The notes under the pieces were generated by a model. That model searched no databases, was not told the DNA's origin, and saw nothing but the letters and a program-made list of their open reading frames with translations. From the NCBI RefSeq assembly GCF_964656455.1, contig NC_135715.1:75715414-75779413 (forward strand): a DNA stretch of 64,000 nt. The letters run 5' to 3'. Positions 27,993 to 37,431 of the stretch are shown here, piece by piece. The stretch comes from Halichoerus grypus. Taxonomy: Eukaryota; Chordata; Mammalia; Carnivora; Phocidae. Made by a program: the position numbers and the translations under genes. Each line of letters starts with the position of its first letter. The stretch's first letter is position 1.

Positions 27993-28874
27993 TTAGAGGA
28001 CCCCTTTCAATATTTCTTGTAGGGCTGGTTTTGTGTTTGCAAATTCCTTTAGTTTTTGTTTGTCCTGGAAGCTTTTTATCTCTCCTTCTATTTTCAGTGA
28101 CAGCCTAGCTGAGTATAGTATTCTTGGCTGCATATTTTTCTCATTTAGTGCTCTGAATATATCATGCCAGTGTTTTCTGGCCTCCCAGGTCTCTGTGGAT
28201 AGGTCTGTTGCCAGTCTAATGTTGCTACCACTGTAGGTTACATATCTCTTTTCCCGAGCTGCTTTCAGGATTTTCTCTTTGTCTCTGGGACTCGTTAGTT
28301 TTACTATTAGATGTCGGGATGTTGACCTATTTTTATTGATTTTGAGAGGGTTTCTCTGTGCCTCCTGGATTTTGATGCCTGTTTCCTTACCTAAATTAGG
28401 GAAGTTCTCTGCTATAATTTGCTCCAATATGCCTTCTGCCCCTCTCTCTCTTTCTTCTTCTTCTGGGATTCCAATTATTCTAATGTTGTTTTGTCTTATG
28501 ATATTGCTTATCTCTAGAATTCTGCCTTCATGATCCAGTAGTTGTTTATCTCTCTTTTTCTCAGCTTCTTTATTTTCCATCATTTGGTCTTCTATCTCAC
28601 TGATTCTCTCTTCTGCCTCATTTATCCTAGCAGTTAGCGCCCCCATTTCTGATTGCACCTCATTAATAGCCTTTTTGATTTTGACTTGGTTAGATTTTAG
28701 TTCTTTTATTTCTCCAGAAAGGGTTTTTCTAATAACTTCCATGCTTTTTTCAAGCCCAGCTAGTATCTTTAAAGTTAGATCCGACATCGTACTAATGTCC
28801 GTATTGAGTAGGTTCCTGGCAGTCAGTACTACCTCTTGTTCTTTTTGTTGAGGTGAGTTTTTCCGTCTTGTCAT
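27993..28874 (-). CDS. L1-B ORF1 protein, uninterrupted
   Basis: An open frame of 293 codons runs from MTRRKN to EILKGVL and a TAA stop. ORF1p is an RNA-binding chaperone that trimerises through a coiled coil and packages L1 RNA. Visible parts are a short basic N-terminus, a coiled coil about residues 35-125 (heptads around KSNQVKIKKAINEVQ and ARINEAEERISEIE), an RRM-like domain about 130-225 (start NIRIIGIPEEE) and the C-terminal domain about 235-290 (WEARKHWHDIFRALNEK). Compared with L1-A it lacks five residues near position 33. It is open by sequence; whether it is expressed cannot be judged. It lies antisense in a MIPEP intron. Confidence 0.88.
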   Translation of the reverse strand: MTRRKNSPQQKEQEVVLTARNLLNTDISTMSDLTLKILAGLEKSMEVIRKTLSGEIKELKSNQVKIKKAINEVQSEMGALTARINEAEERISEIEDQMMENKEAEKKRDKQLLDHEGRILEISNIIRQNNIRIIGIPEEEERERGAEGILEQIIAENFPNLGKETGIKIQEAQRNPLKINKNRSTSRHLIVKLTSPRDKEKILKAAREKRYVTYSGSNIRLATDLSTETWEARKHWHDIFRALNEKNMQPRILYSARLSLKIEGEIKSFQDKQKLKEFANTKPALQEILKGVL

Positions 28875-29570
28875 TTTGTCCAGAGGAGAATCGGTGAATG
28901 AGAGAACAAAATGCTAACAGGGTAACAATGTCCCCAGAAAATATACTCTAAGCAAATCAGAAAAGCCCTGAAGCTGGGGAAAAAGAAAGGGAAAGAAAGA
29001 AAAAAGAAAAAGAAAATGAAAAAGAAAAAGATAAAAACAAAAACACAACCAAAAAAAAAAAACAGAATATGATCAAATATGATCAGGCTGGTGCATAGAT
29101 CAGTGCCACACACTGGATTTTGTGTGTATTTTGGTCTTTTAGAAGAAAGTGCCTCCCAAAATTTTAAAGAAAGAAAAACTTATATATGTATAAAAGTAAG
29201 GGTTGATATGATGAAGGGATGGAATATGACTGTAAAGATGAAAATTATAAAAAATTTTATAAAAGGAATTGATAAGAAATTGAAAAAAGAAAGAAGAGGA
29301 TTTAAAACAAAAGGAAAAAAATGGGAGAGAATGTGATCAGGCAGGAGACTAGTACGAAGCAATTCACTAGAGATTTAGTATATATTTTGATCTGTTAGAA
29401 GAAACTGTATCTCAAAATTTTAAAGGGAGAACAACTTATATATATATGCCAAAAATAAGGGTAACTACTATGAAGGGATAGAATATGACTCTAAAAATGA
29501 AAAATAACAATGTTTTTTAAAAAAGGGATTGATAAGATGTTGGTTGAAAAAGGGAAAAAGAAAAATTCAG

Positions 29571-29771
29571 GGGCGCCTGGATGGCTCAGTCGTTAAGTGT
29601 CTGCCTTCGGCTTAGGTCATGATCCCAGGGTCCTGGGATGGAGCCCTGCATCGGGCTCCCTGCTCCACGGGAAGCCTGCTTCTCTTTCTCCCACTCCCCC
29701 TGCTTTTGTTCCCTCTCGCTGTCTCTCTCTCTGTCAAATAAATAAAAAAAACTTAAAAAAAAAAAAAAAAG
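29571..29771 (+). mobile_element. Carnivore SINE inside the L1-B 5' UTR
   Basis: It runs from a head gggcgcctggatggctcag to 'ctgtcaaataaataaaaaaa' and a poly-A run ending near 29771. It is sense to MIPEP and opposite to L1-B. It inserted after both L1s, and L1-A lacks it at the matching place (about 23148). The A-rich flank hides the target duplication. Confidence 0.93.
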
Positions 29772-30551
29772 CCAGTTAAAAAAATAATTAACTTTGAAAG
29801 ACTACAGAATCATGGTAAAAAAGCCATGGATTCTATGTGCAGTATTCCCCTAGCACTGGAGTTCTTCTGTTCTCATTGATCCGTAAACTTGGTCTTGGGT
29901 GGCTGTTCTCGCTGATCTTCTGGGGGAGGTGCCTGTTGCCGTGGTTCCCAAATATCTTTGCTGGAGGTGGAATTGCTCTGCCCTTGCCGGTCCGGGCTAA
30001 GGAAGCTGCTCGGGTTTGTGTTGGGGAGATTTTGTTCCCTGCAAGCTTTCGGTACAGCTTTGGAGGAGAGTGAAAATGGCAGCCTCCCAATCTCTGCCCC
30101 GGAGGAGCCAAGAACTCGGGGCTCCGCTCCTCAGTGAGCCCCCTAGAGAAAAGCAGTCAATCACTCCCGTCTCCCTGGTCTCCGGCCGCACTCCGTGCTC
30201 ACCTGGCCTGTGACTGAGCATTTCTATCTCTGGGACCCGACCCCGTGTGGAGTCTCCAAACCCAGCAGATCCCTGTGGTGCACTCCCGCGCCGCTCCTCC
30301 CGGGGGATGAAGGGGAGTCTCTCTCGATCTGCTGCCTTTTCAGTCCCTGCTGGAGGAGGAGTGGCCTGATTGTGCCCCGGATCACGGTTTATGGCAACCT
30401 GGAGCTGAGAGCCTGCCTTGGCTCCGTCTCTGCTGCCGGCTTCCCCACTCCGATACCTGGGAGCTCTGCCGCACTCAGGCACCCCCGGTCTTTCTGTGAC
30501 CCCGAGGGTCCTCAGACCACACTGTCCCGCGAGGGTTCCACACACACCCGG

Positions 30552-30573
30552 CCCCCCCCCCCCCCCCCCCCCC
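30552..30573. repeat. 22-nt C homopolymer (G run on the L1-B sense strand)
   Basis: Twenty-two consecutive C lie in the GC-rich 5' UTR of L1-B. On the L1 sense strand this is an unbroken G22 run able to form G-quadruplexes. Its length may be unreliable in assemblies. Confidence 0.9.
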
Positions 30574-30891
30574 GCCAGCTTAGCCACTGGAGCAACGTCC
30601 CTCAGCGGAGCCGACTTCTAAAAGTTCTGATTTTGTGCTCCGCTGCCCTGTCAGTTGCTGGTAGCGGCTGACGGAGGCCCCCTCCCCCGGCATCTATCCT
30701 CCTGAATATCGCCTCAGATTCACTTCTCCGCATGTCCTACCTTCCAGAAAGTGGTCACTTTTCTGTTCAGAGAGCTCTTGCTATTCTTTTCTTCGATCTC
30801 CTGTTGATTTTGTAGGTCCGTATCCAGCTGAATTCCTGAGACCAGATGAAATCCAGGTCTCCTACTCCTCCACCATCTTGCTCCGCCCCCC

Positions 30892-30906
30892 TGACCCAGC
30901 ATTTCT
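30892..30906. repeat. Right target-site duplication of L1-B
   Basis: TGACCCAGCATTTCT is the partner of 23616-23630. L1-A 5'-UTR sequence resumes directly after it. Confidence 0.93.
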
Positions 30907-31049
30907 ATCTTTGGCTCACGACTCCGTGTGGTCTCCAAACCCAGCAGATCCCTGCGGTGCGCTCCCGCGCCACTCCTCCTGGAGGAGGAAGGGGAGTCTC
31001 CCCAGATCTGCCGCTTGTTGGGTCCCTGCTGGAGGAGCAGTGGCCCAAC
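30907..31049 (-). mobile_element. L1-A, distal 5'-UTR piece
   Basis: It aligns with the L1-B 5' UTR from about 30228 to 30370 (shared words 'ctccaaacccagcagatccctg' in pieces, 'ggggagtctc', 'tccctgctggaggag'), so it is the continuation of L1-A beyond the nested L1-B. It ends at the right target duplication of L1-A (31050-31064). Confidence 0.9.
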
Positions 31050-31064
31050 TTGACAGAGGTTTCT
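31050..31064. repeat. Right target-site duplication of L1-A
   Basis: TTGACAGAGGTTTCT pairs with 17721-17735. It marks the end of the 13.3-kb nested L1 block. Confidence 0.9.
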
Positions 31065-32838
31065 ACCAGGCTCGTTGGCTCTTAGAGTTAAGAAATCACC
31101 AGGTGTTACAGGAACACAATGTAGCCTACCTGGTATCCACCAGGGGTTTTAGTTAATTTACTTCATGTTCTAATACTAGGTCACTTGTTTGGCTATTAAC
31201 TCAGTAAAGAACCAAGAAAAGGGATACCGAAATGCTTCAGATGGGATTGTAAGAATTGGGGCTTTTAAACATCTATATTAAGTGGCTTAAAAGGCAAATG
31301 ATTTAGTTTTGGTTTGAGGTTTCAATAATCTTGATTGACAAGAGTTGGCCAAGAAGCACAGGTAATGGATGAGAAAAGAAAGCGAAAATGTAATAGTTTG
31401 GGTTTGAGGTTAGAAGAAGGGAACAAACTGAAGACTGCTAATTCCTTGTTAAGTTCCTCTGCTTTCAAGTAAAGACTTAAATGCGTGGTTTGACACGAAA
31501 CAAAAAATAGAAGGGGTTTTCCTTGATTTGAGTTTTTCTTCAAGTTCACTACAGGGACTCTTTTTTTGCTTTTGTGTTCAGATCCATTTTAAGTTTCTTA
31601 AATGTTTGCAAGAACCTATTGGAAGTAAGATAAGAAATTAATGTGTTTTAAAACCATCAAAGGTTGATGCTGGAAATAGTGGCATGAGTGACCGACGGAC
31701 ATCTTAAAGAGCACAGAAAAATCTTAATTTTTTTTTCAAGTTTTAGTGTTGGAGTCCTCATGGGAGAGGAAAAGTAATCCTTTAAATTATGGCAAGTATA
31801 TATGCAGTTATTTTATTTAAAATTAAATATGATTTTTGAATAGCCAGTCCATTTGTGTGGCTCGAAAGGTCAAAACAACATTAAAAAGGACTCATTGAGA
31901 GATTTTGGTGTCACCCCCGTCCCTGCTCACAGCATTCCCCCTTGCCCTGCCCCATAGAGGTAATCATTTTTAATGTTGTTTAATGTGTCCTGGTGGTGTT
32001 TGATTTTGATTTTTAATGCTCGATGACTTTATTTCTTTTCTGCCAATAGTAGTTTCAACGAATCATACTTCATTAATTTTGGTGCTATTTTATATAAGGA
32101 CATTATTGCGAAGGGGAATTTCGTATTGTTTATTCCTTGCTAAGGTATATTCTCAAAAGTTCAAGAGCATTCACATAATGAGATAGGAATGTTTTATGTT
32201 TTAAACTCTTCAGAAAACCCTGGATTTTCACAGACAGATGACACTCTGGTGTTTCAAGATAATAAAGACTTATTTGATGTGTGAAATTGTATAGTTTATT
32301 GGCTAATGGACATGCAGTGAGCTGGGTGCTGTCAGTGTTTAAAACAAGAACCTTGAAAACTTTCAAAATAAGCAAAAATATAAAGAAAAACATAGGTAAC
32401 CCCATATATTCATCTTCCAGATTTAGTAACTACCAAAACTGTGATGGATTTGCTTCATTTATATCTGTTTTTTCCTTTTTCCTTCTCTTTTTTCTTCCTT
32501 CTTGTTACTAAAGTAAACCCTAGACCTCATGGCCTTTCACTGGGATTTTTTTTTTTTTATGGATCTCTAAGGAATATGGATATTTTCTTACATCACAGCA
32601 GCCCCAGCATGACCCAGGAAGGTTCATGGCAGTCCGTTGGCATCATCTAGTACTTAGTCCATATTCATATGTCCTTGATGGTATCAGGTCCATTTTCTCC
32701 CAAGCAGCTTGTTGGAACCAACGTGGCCTGCACATTTCATTTGGTTTTTCTGTCTCCTGAGTCTCTTACTCTAGAGCAGGTCTGCATACCTCATGCCCCC
32801 ATCCCATCTTCTACCTTCTTCATGTTACCGATGACTGG
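31065..32838. other. Intronic sequence without recognised features
   Basis: AT-rich sequence. A diverged LINE-like stretch may lie at 32340-32620 ('aaaaacataggtaaccccatatattcatc' in pieces), but I cannot name it. No coding signature is seen. Confidence 0.5.
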
Positions 32839-33177
32839 TTGCAGACACCAGGTTACTTGTCCTACAGATTTCCCCAAACTTCTGGATCGATGTGATTGCT
32901 TTCTTGTGGTGTCATTTTGCTGCTTGCAGACACCAGGTTACTTGTCCTACAGATTTCCCCAAACTTCTGGATCAATGTGATTGCTTTCCTGTGGTGTCAT
33001 TTTGCTGCTTGCAGACACAGGTTACTTGTCCTACAGATTTCCCCAAACTTCTGGATCGATGTGATTGCTTTCCTGTGGTGTCATTTTGCTGCTTGCAGAC
33101 ACAGGTTACTTGTCCTACAGATTTCCCCAAACTTCTGGATCGATGTGATTGCTTTCTTGTGGTGTCATTTTGCTGCT
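32839..33177. repeat. Minisatellite, four copies of an 84-85-bp unit
   Basis: Copies start at 32839, 32924, 33009 and 33093, each opening TTGCAGACAC and containing ACTTGTCCTACAGATTTCCC, 'ctggatc(g/a)atgtgattgc' and 'gtggtgtcattttgctgc'. Units differ by a few substitutions and by one C lost in copies 3 and 4. Near-identity implies recent tandem duplication. Open frames running through all four units (32892-33272 and 32896-33249) reflect the repeat and lack family features. Confidence 0.95.
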
Positions 33178-33797
33178 TCCTCCAATCTGGATGCTATGCC
33201 CCACCCCCCCCATTATTTTTGGTTATTTTGTCTTACTATTGCATTTTAGGTATGACTGATTTTACATGTTGATATAATTTAGGAAGCTGAATGAGAGTGT
33301 TACAAGTAGAAGTCTCACTGCTCTCCTAAGATTTGGCTCCAGTGTCTGATGGGGGTTCTATCACATGGTGCCACAGCAGTGTGATGGGGTCATCCTTTCC
33401 CTTACACCAGGCGTACTGGTTCACTTGCCCACATCTCTTGGGTGTTGATAAATTTGTACTGTATTTGTTAACTTTAATTTTGATTTATCTTAACTACAGT
33501 TTCTGGTGAACTAGGTAGCTAATCTGCACCATTAAGGAATATTGTTCTCTGATTACCAGGAAATTTGGCTGGAGAAACTTTCTTGCCATTAGCCTCAGAA
33601 GGCAAGGTAGAAACAACCAAACTGGCAATGACTGATTCTTTATAAAACAGAGAGGGTAAAAAATCTTCTTTATTTTCAGTACAATCTAATTACCTGAAAG
33701 GGGAACAGGTTTTAGTATCATTCACTTCTTTTACTACCTTACCTTGGTTTAACCGGATGAAACTAGCTTTCCCTGTGGCTTTCAAGACTAAACATTT

Positions 33798-34010
33798 ATT
33801 TTTAATTTTTTTAATTTTTTAAAGATTTTTATTTATTTATTTGACAGAGAGAGACACAGTGAGAGAGGGAACACAAGAAGGGGGAGAGGGAGAGGGAGAA
33901 GCAGGCTTCCCACGGAGCAGGGAGCCCGACACGGGGCTCGATCCCAGGACTCTGGGATCATAACCTGAGCGGAAGGCAGACGCTTAATGACTGAGCCACC
34001 CAGGCGCCCC
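33798..34010 (-). mobile_element. Carnivore SINE, antisense
   Basis: A full antisense CAN-SINE ('gacagagagagacacagtg', then 'gaagcaggcttcccacgg', 'cactgagccaccc'-type head, 'ggcgcccc'). The target duplication AAGACTAAACATTT lies at 33784-33797 and 34011-34024. Confidence 0.95.
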
Positions 34011-34024
34011 AAGACTAAACATTT

Positions 34025-34915
34025 TAAAATACCATTGGACTATCACATTAAAGTCATGCTTAGTCACTTCTGATGCCAAAAACATTCTATTTCATTTTCA
34101 CTTGGTAAAGTTAGAAATGGTTCCCCGTATAGCATTGTTACCTACTCTGCTCCTGTTCAGCGTGCAGTCTCCCTAGCCCACCCATGCCCTCTGTCTGGCC
34201 GGCTGGTTCCCGCGGCAGCAAGCCTCCCTAAGCCTTTGCCATTTGGGGCAAAGGTTCTCTCACACCCACTTTCATTTAACCTGCTGAGTAGCATAGGGGA
34301 AGACTGAAGCCTCTGTTTACCTGCAGTTTCAGCCTGGATTCACTGACTATACTTAATTGAGTTTTTATGTTTTCACTAAGTTCCATGCCAAGATGTGTTT
34401 AGAAATAATGTCCAAGTTCTTTCTTTAATCCCAGGTGCATCAGAGGTTGAAATATAAGTCTGACTCATAGATTGTGCTTCATAAGTACAGTGATACATTG
34501 ACTTTTTTTTTAAAGTCCTCAAATTACAGAATTCTTCAGTTGAAAATCTCTGACTAATATTTCTGTGCTTGTTGCAGTGATAGTGTTCCTGATGGGGATT
34601 TTGAGATATTGCTAAATTTTATGGCTCCTAATCAGAAAGACCTAATTTTTTTTTTATCATTTTATCATGCCGATTATAATATGTTCTAGTTCTTTGAAAA
34701 TTGAGAATTTGTAAACCCATAGGTAAGCATACTTTTAAACAGAACAAATAACAGAGCATCTGTTGAGCTTCATTTAGCAGCCATGGTGGGTAACAGTCAT
34801 TTTCTTCCTATTTCTTTCTGAGGAAGAAGAATAAAAGGAATCCAGACATGTCTTACTTCTGGATTCAAATCAGTGGAACATCTTTACAATACATAGTAGT
34901 AAAACTCTCTTGTAA
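34025..34915. other. Intronic sequence without recognised features
   Basis: Unique AT-rich sequence with one degraded MIR/L2-like stretch possible near 34190-34300. I see no gene here. Confidence 0.5.
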
Positions 34916-34976
34916 AACTATAAAAGAGTTTGAGGTGATGAAAGGAATGGCAATGAAACTAAATCCTCAAAGTACA
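34916..34976 (+). pseudogene. Degenerate extra copy of MIPEP exon d
   Basis: Aligned without gaps to the exon at 11250-11310, 49 of 61 positions match, and 46 of the first 55. Translation in the exon frame reads TIKEFEVMKGMAMKLNPQ against [18 protein letters not shown]. Thirteen of 18 residues are identical, and four of the five replacements are conservative (D/E, M/V, I/M, R/K). The acceptor position reads TAA instead of CAG, and the normal donor gtaagt is absent; the nearest GT is GTACAC at 34972. Flanking sequence does not match the neighbouring exons, so it is a copied exon, not a processed pseudogene. It is probably not spliced. Confidence 0.75.
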
Positions 34977-35389
34977 CTTCAGTTTTACTCTGTTTCTATT
35001 GGGCTGTGGCTCTGATGGGCCGTAAGGTTTTCCGTGCTGCCTGTAGCACTTTTCTGTCATTCTGGGGGTCTCAAGATGATAGAGGAGGGATTTCTTACGT
35101 GTCGTGTCTATGCAGGTAAGAAAACTGTGGCTGGAGATGCCGTGAGCAGGTATTCATAGGCCAGCGGGTAGCTCCGGTGCTGTGGCTGCGGCTGGGGCTT
35201 GGACGGCCTCTGGCATGGATCCTCGAGGGCTTCAGTGACCTGTGGCCACTGAAACGTCCTGGGTGTGATCTGACACTGTGTTGCAGGTGTCAGCTGCGAG
35301 CATGAAAGGCAGGGGCCCGCAGGGTGGGCCTGCTGCCCCGTGATTGGTGTGTCATAGGGACCGTGCCTCGGTGCCTCAGATCGGGGTTG

Positions 35390-35910
35390 TAGCTGCTGGA
35401 AATTCCTTGGAGCTCTTCACGTCTCTTGCAGCCTTGCTGGACCTTTTCCCATTCTGGTTGTCCTTCAGGAAGGAATTGCCTCTCACTTGTGGGAGTCACA
35501 GAGGGCGTGGAGCAGCATGCAGGTGCTGTGATCTCTTTCTTGCTCTCTGAGGTGGCTGAGTCAGCTATAAGGCGATCTTTGCTTGATCAAGCTTGCGTGC
35601 CCTCTTTGCTTGAATGCCCGGGAGCCTTTGCTGGTGCTCTTTTTCCTCCTAGAATGCCCTTCCCCCTACACTAGGGAACTCCTCTTTCAACACCCACCCC
35701 AGAGGCCACCTCCTTTTCGAACTTCTCCCAAAACCTTACATTGTCATCCTCCCCTTTGGCAGGCACAATTAGCCACAGCCTCGTCTTTGTTCCCAAGCCC
35801 TTGGTGTGCTGATGCCCCTTGTCACTTGTAATGATGCTTTATGGTTACAGTGCCTGACTCTATTTCGAGGAGTTATCAGGCACATAATAGGTGATTAATG
35901 AATGTTCACT
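35390..35910 (+). repeat. L2 LINE 3'-end fragment
   Basis: L2-like order: 'ggagcctttgctggtgctctttttcctcc', 'tagaatgcccttcccc', 'gaactcctctttcaacaccc', 'gaggccacctcc', ending 'aataggtgattaatgaatg'. It is diverged, and open frames across it are not supported. Confidence 0.65.
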
Positions 35911-35954
35911 GCACTGATTCAGTCTTCTCGACAAAGTGTTGCTGTAGCTTATGC

Positions 35955-36165
35955 ATGTCCTACTTTTCTGCAGGCACCACGTCAGCACCTTTGCATGAAT
36001 TATCTGATCATCAGGGGAGCCTGGGAAGTGTTATCCCCATTTTCCTGGTTAGGAAATTGAGGCCCCTGAAAGCCAAGTAACTTGCCCAAAGCACAGAACC
36101 AGTAAGAGAGAGAGCCATGATTTTAACTTCAGGGCTCTTTCTCCTAGACTGCTTTGGACTCTTAC
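35955..36165 (-). repeat. MIR SINE fragment, antisense
   Basis: 'tatccccattttcctggttaggaaattgagg', then 'caagtaacttgcccaaagcac' and 'aaccagtaag' (each quoted in part) form the complement of the MIR core. A second MIR-like stretch in sense follows at about 36170-36310. Confidence 0.75.
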
Positions 36166-36420
36166 AGACCTGCCTGAGCCTGTTTCCTCAAGTAAAATTA
36201 AGTGATAATTCGTGCTCTACTTGGCTCACAGAATTATGTAGGGAATATGGGAGACTCGTGATATGAAAGTACTCTGCAAATTGGAAAGCACTATGCAAAT
36301 ATCCAAACCATCACAAGGATTGCTTCATCCGTTATTCTAACTTTCTTAGATATCATCAATCTCTTAACTATTAACTTCTTTCCCTGTGCCTGCCAAGGTG
36401 CTAAGATATCTCCCATCTTT

Positions 36421-36588
36421 TTTTTTTTTTTTAAATATTTATTTATTTATTTGAGAGAGAGAATCTTCAAGTAGACTCCATGGCAGAGCATGGAGCCCAA
36501 CACAGGGCTCAATCTCATGACCTGAGGTCATGACCTGAGCTGAAACCAAGAGTCAGATGCTTAACTGACTGAGCCACCCAGGAGCCCC
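36421..36588 (-). mobile_element. Carnivore SINE, antisense
   Basis: T run, then 'aaatatttatttatttattt', GA-rich middle, 'catgacctgaggtcatgac', and the inverted head 'actgagccacccaggagccc'. An imperfect target duplication, CTCCCATCTT / CTCCCACATCTT, flanks it. Confidence 0.92.
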
Positions 36589-37224
36589 TCCCACATCTTA
36601 AAATACAAATAATCACCTTACCCGTCCCGTGACCCTTGGAGAGACTGTAGTCCTTGTTTTTTCTGCCAGACCTCCCCCAACAGTAGTCCACACTGGATGC
36701 TTCCTTTTTCTAATGGCCATAGTCTGAGTATTAGCCCTATCAATCCGTCAGGCTGGTCTTTCCAAGTTATCCAGCTGCCTGCCAGTCATACTGTTCAGTA
36801 ACTTGTTTTAGCCCTCAACCGTCTAACCTCTGCAGTTTGTGACATTGCTGTTTCCTGTTTCCCAAAATTCTTTCTTCCATACCTGCCCCTGATTCCCTCT
36901 TCTCTTTCTCATCATCCTCTTGTTTATCTTTTCTCTTCTGTAAATTGGCAGCCTTAGGAATGCACTCAGGGTTCGAATGCCCTGAGCATGATCAGGAGCC
37001 CCTTTCCTCTCATAGCGGTTTCAGAAATGTGAGTAAGAATGAAAGATACAAATGTCGTCTTCCTTTAGTTCTTGAACTTGTAACAAGTCCCTGGGGAAAG
37101 GACTTCAGTACTAAGGTACTAAACAGAATCATGCCCTCAGTTCTTTTGTATGGGATCATTTTTTCCTCAACTCCCATATCGTTATGATCCTGTTACAAAG
37201 AAAACCTCAGCCATTTTACTTACT
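36589..37224. other. Intronic sequence, possible old LINE
   Basis: The pyrimidine-rich stretch 36600-36930 looks like a diverged LINE 3' region of uncertain family. Nothing coding is seen. Confidence 0.4.
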
Positions 37225-37382
37225 CCTTGTTAGAACTTCGGGGAGATTACTTTTCTTCCTGTAAATCTTCCTGTAAATCATGTAACATGGGGCTAACAAT
37301 ATTACCTTGCAAGATTGTTTTTGCTCTTAAATAAGATACATATACGATAAAGGACTTAGCCCAGTGTTAGAGTGAGTGTTGC
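37225..37382 (+). repeat. MIR SINE fragment, sense
   Basis: The 3' half of a MIR in sense ('aacatggggctaacaatattacc', 'aggacttagcccagtg', then the usual GTTGCTGT tail) runs directly into the trinucleotide array. Confidence 0.6.
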
Positions 37383-37431
37383 TGTCGTCGTCGTCGTCGT
37401 CGTCGTCGTCATCATCATCATCATCATCATG
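37383..37431. repeat. Compound trinucleotide array (TCG)n(TCA)n
   Basis: About nine pure TCG units are followed by about seven TCA units in phase, with no interruption. It is seeded at the tail of a MIR. The TCG half is a run of CpG sites. Confidence 0.95.

Larger units (their letters stand above)
23631..30891 (-). mobile_element. L1-B, full-length carnivore L1 nested in L1-A
   Basis: About 7.26 kb, antisense to MIPEP. From right to left it has a complete 5' end with the complement of GGGGGGCGGAGCAAGATGG (ending 30891), a GC-rich 5' UTR with a 22-nt C run, an A-rich leader containing a later SINE, intact ORF1 (27993-28874), an 81-nt spacer, broken ORF2 (24101-27911), 3' UTR (about 23640-24100) and a T-rich tail complement. 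It is bounded by the 15-bp duplication at 23616-23630 and 30892-30906. Full length with two matching ends indicates complete reverse transcription at insertion. Confidence 0.95.
28875..30891 (-). promoter_or_regulatory. L1-B 5' UTR / internal promoter region
   Basis: L1 5' UTRs carry an internal polymerase II promoter. Here the outer 5' UTR (about 29840-30891) is GC- and CpG-rich. Its first bases on the minus strand include CAAGATGGTGG, close to the YY1 site found at the same place in other mammalian L1 5' ends. The inner part (28875-29570, 29772-29840) is A-rich with the two imperfect tandem units also seen in L1-A. A SINE is inserted at 29571-29771. Transcription from it would run toward 23631, opposite to MIPEP. 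Open frames on either strand here (for example 29997-30587) have no protein-family support. Confidence 0.75.

Noticed and set aside
29997..30587. 196-codon antisense open frame starting MAKLAGGGGGGGPG
   Set aside because: It is produced by the GC-rich L1-B 5' UTR and the C22 run. Few stops are expected in such composition and no family feature is visible.
23631..30891. Active, autonomous L1
   Set aside because: ORF2 is broken by two frameshifts and two stop codons, so retrotransposition in cis is not possible as the sequence stands.
17721..31064. Tandem duplication of one L1 locus
   Set aside because: The two pairs of distinct target duplications and the interrupted 5' UTR of L1-A show nested insertion, not segmental duplication.
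32839..33177. CRISPR-like array
   Set aside because: The repeats are directly adjacent with no unique spacers, and the genome is mammalian.
32892..33272. Open frames through the 85-bp units, read as a repeat protein
   Set aside because: Units alternate between 84 and 85 bp and the same repeats are open in two frames at once, which is a composition effect, not coding evidence.
34848..35015. 55-codon open frame containing the exon-like copy, as a live small gene
   Set aside because: Only the central 18 codons resemble MIPEP. The flanks match nothing, and splice sites and promoter are missing. It is kept as a degenerate exon copy.
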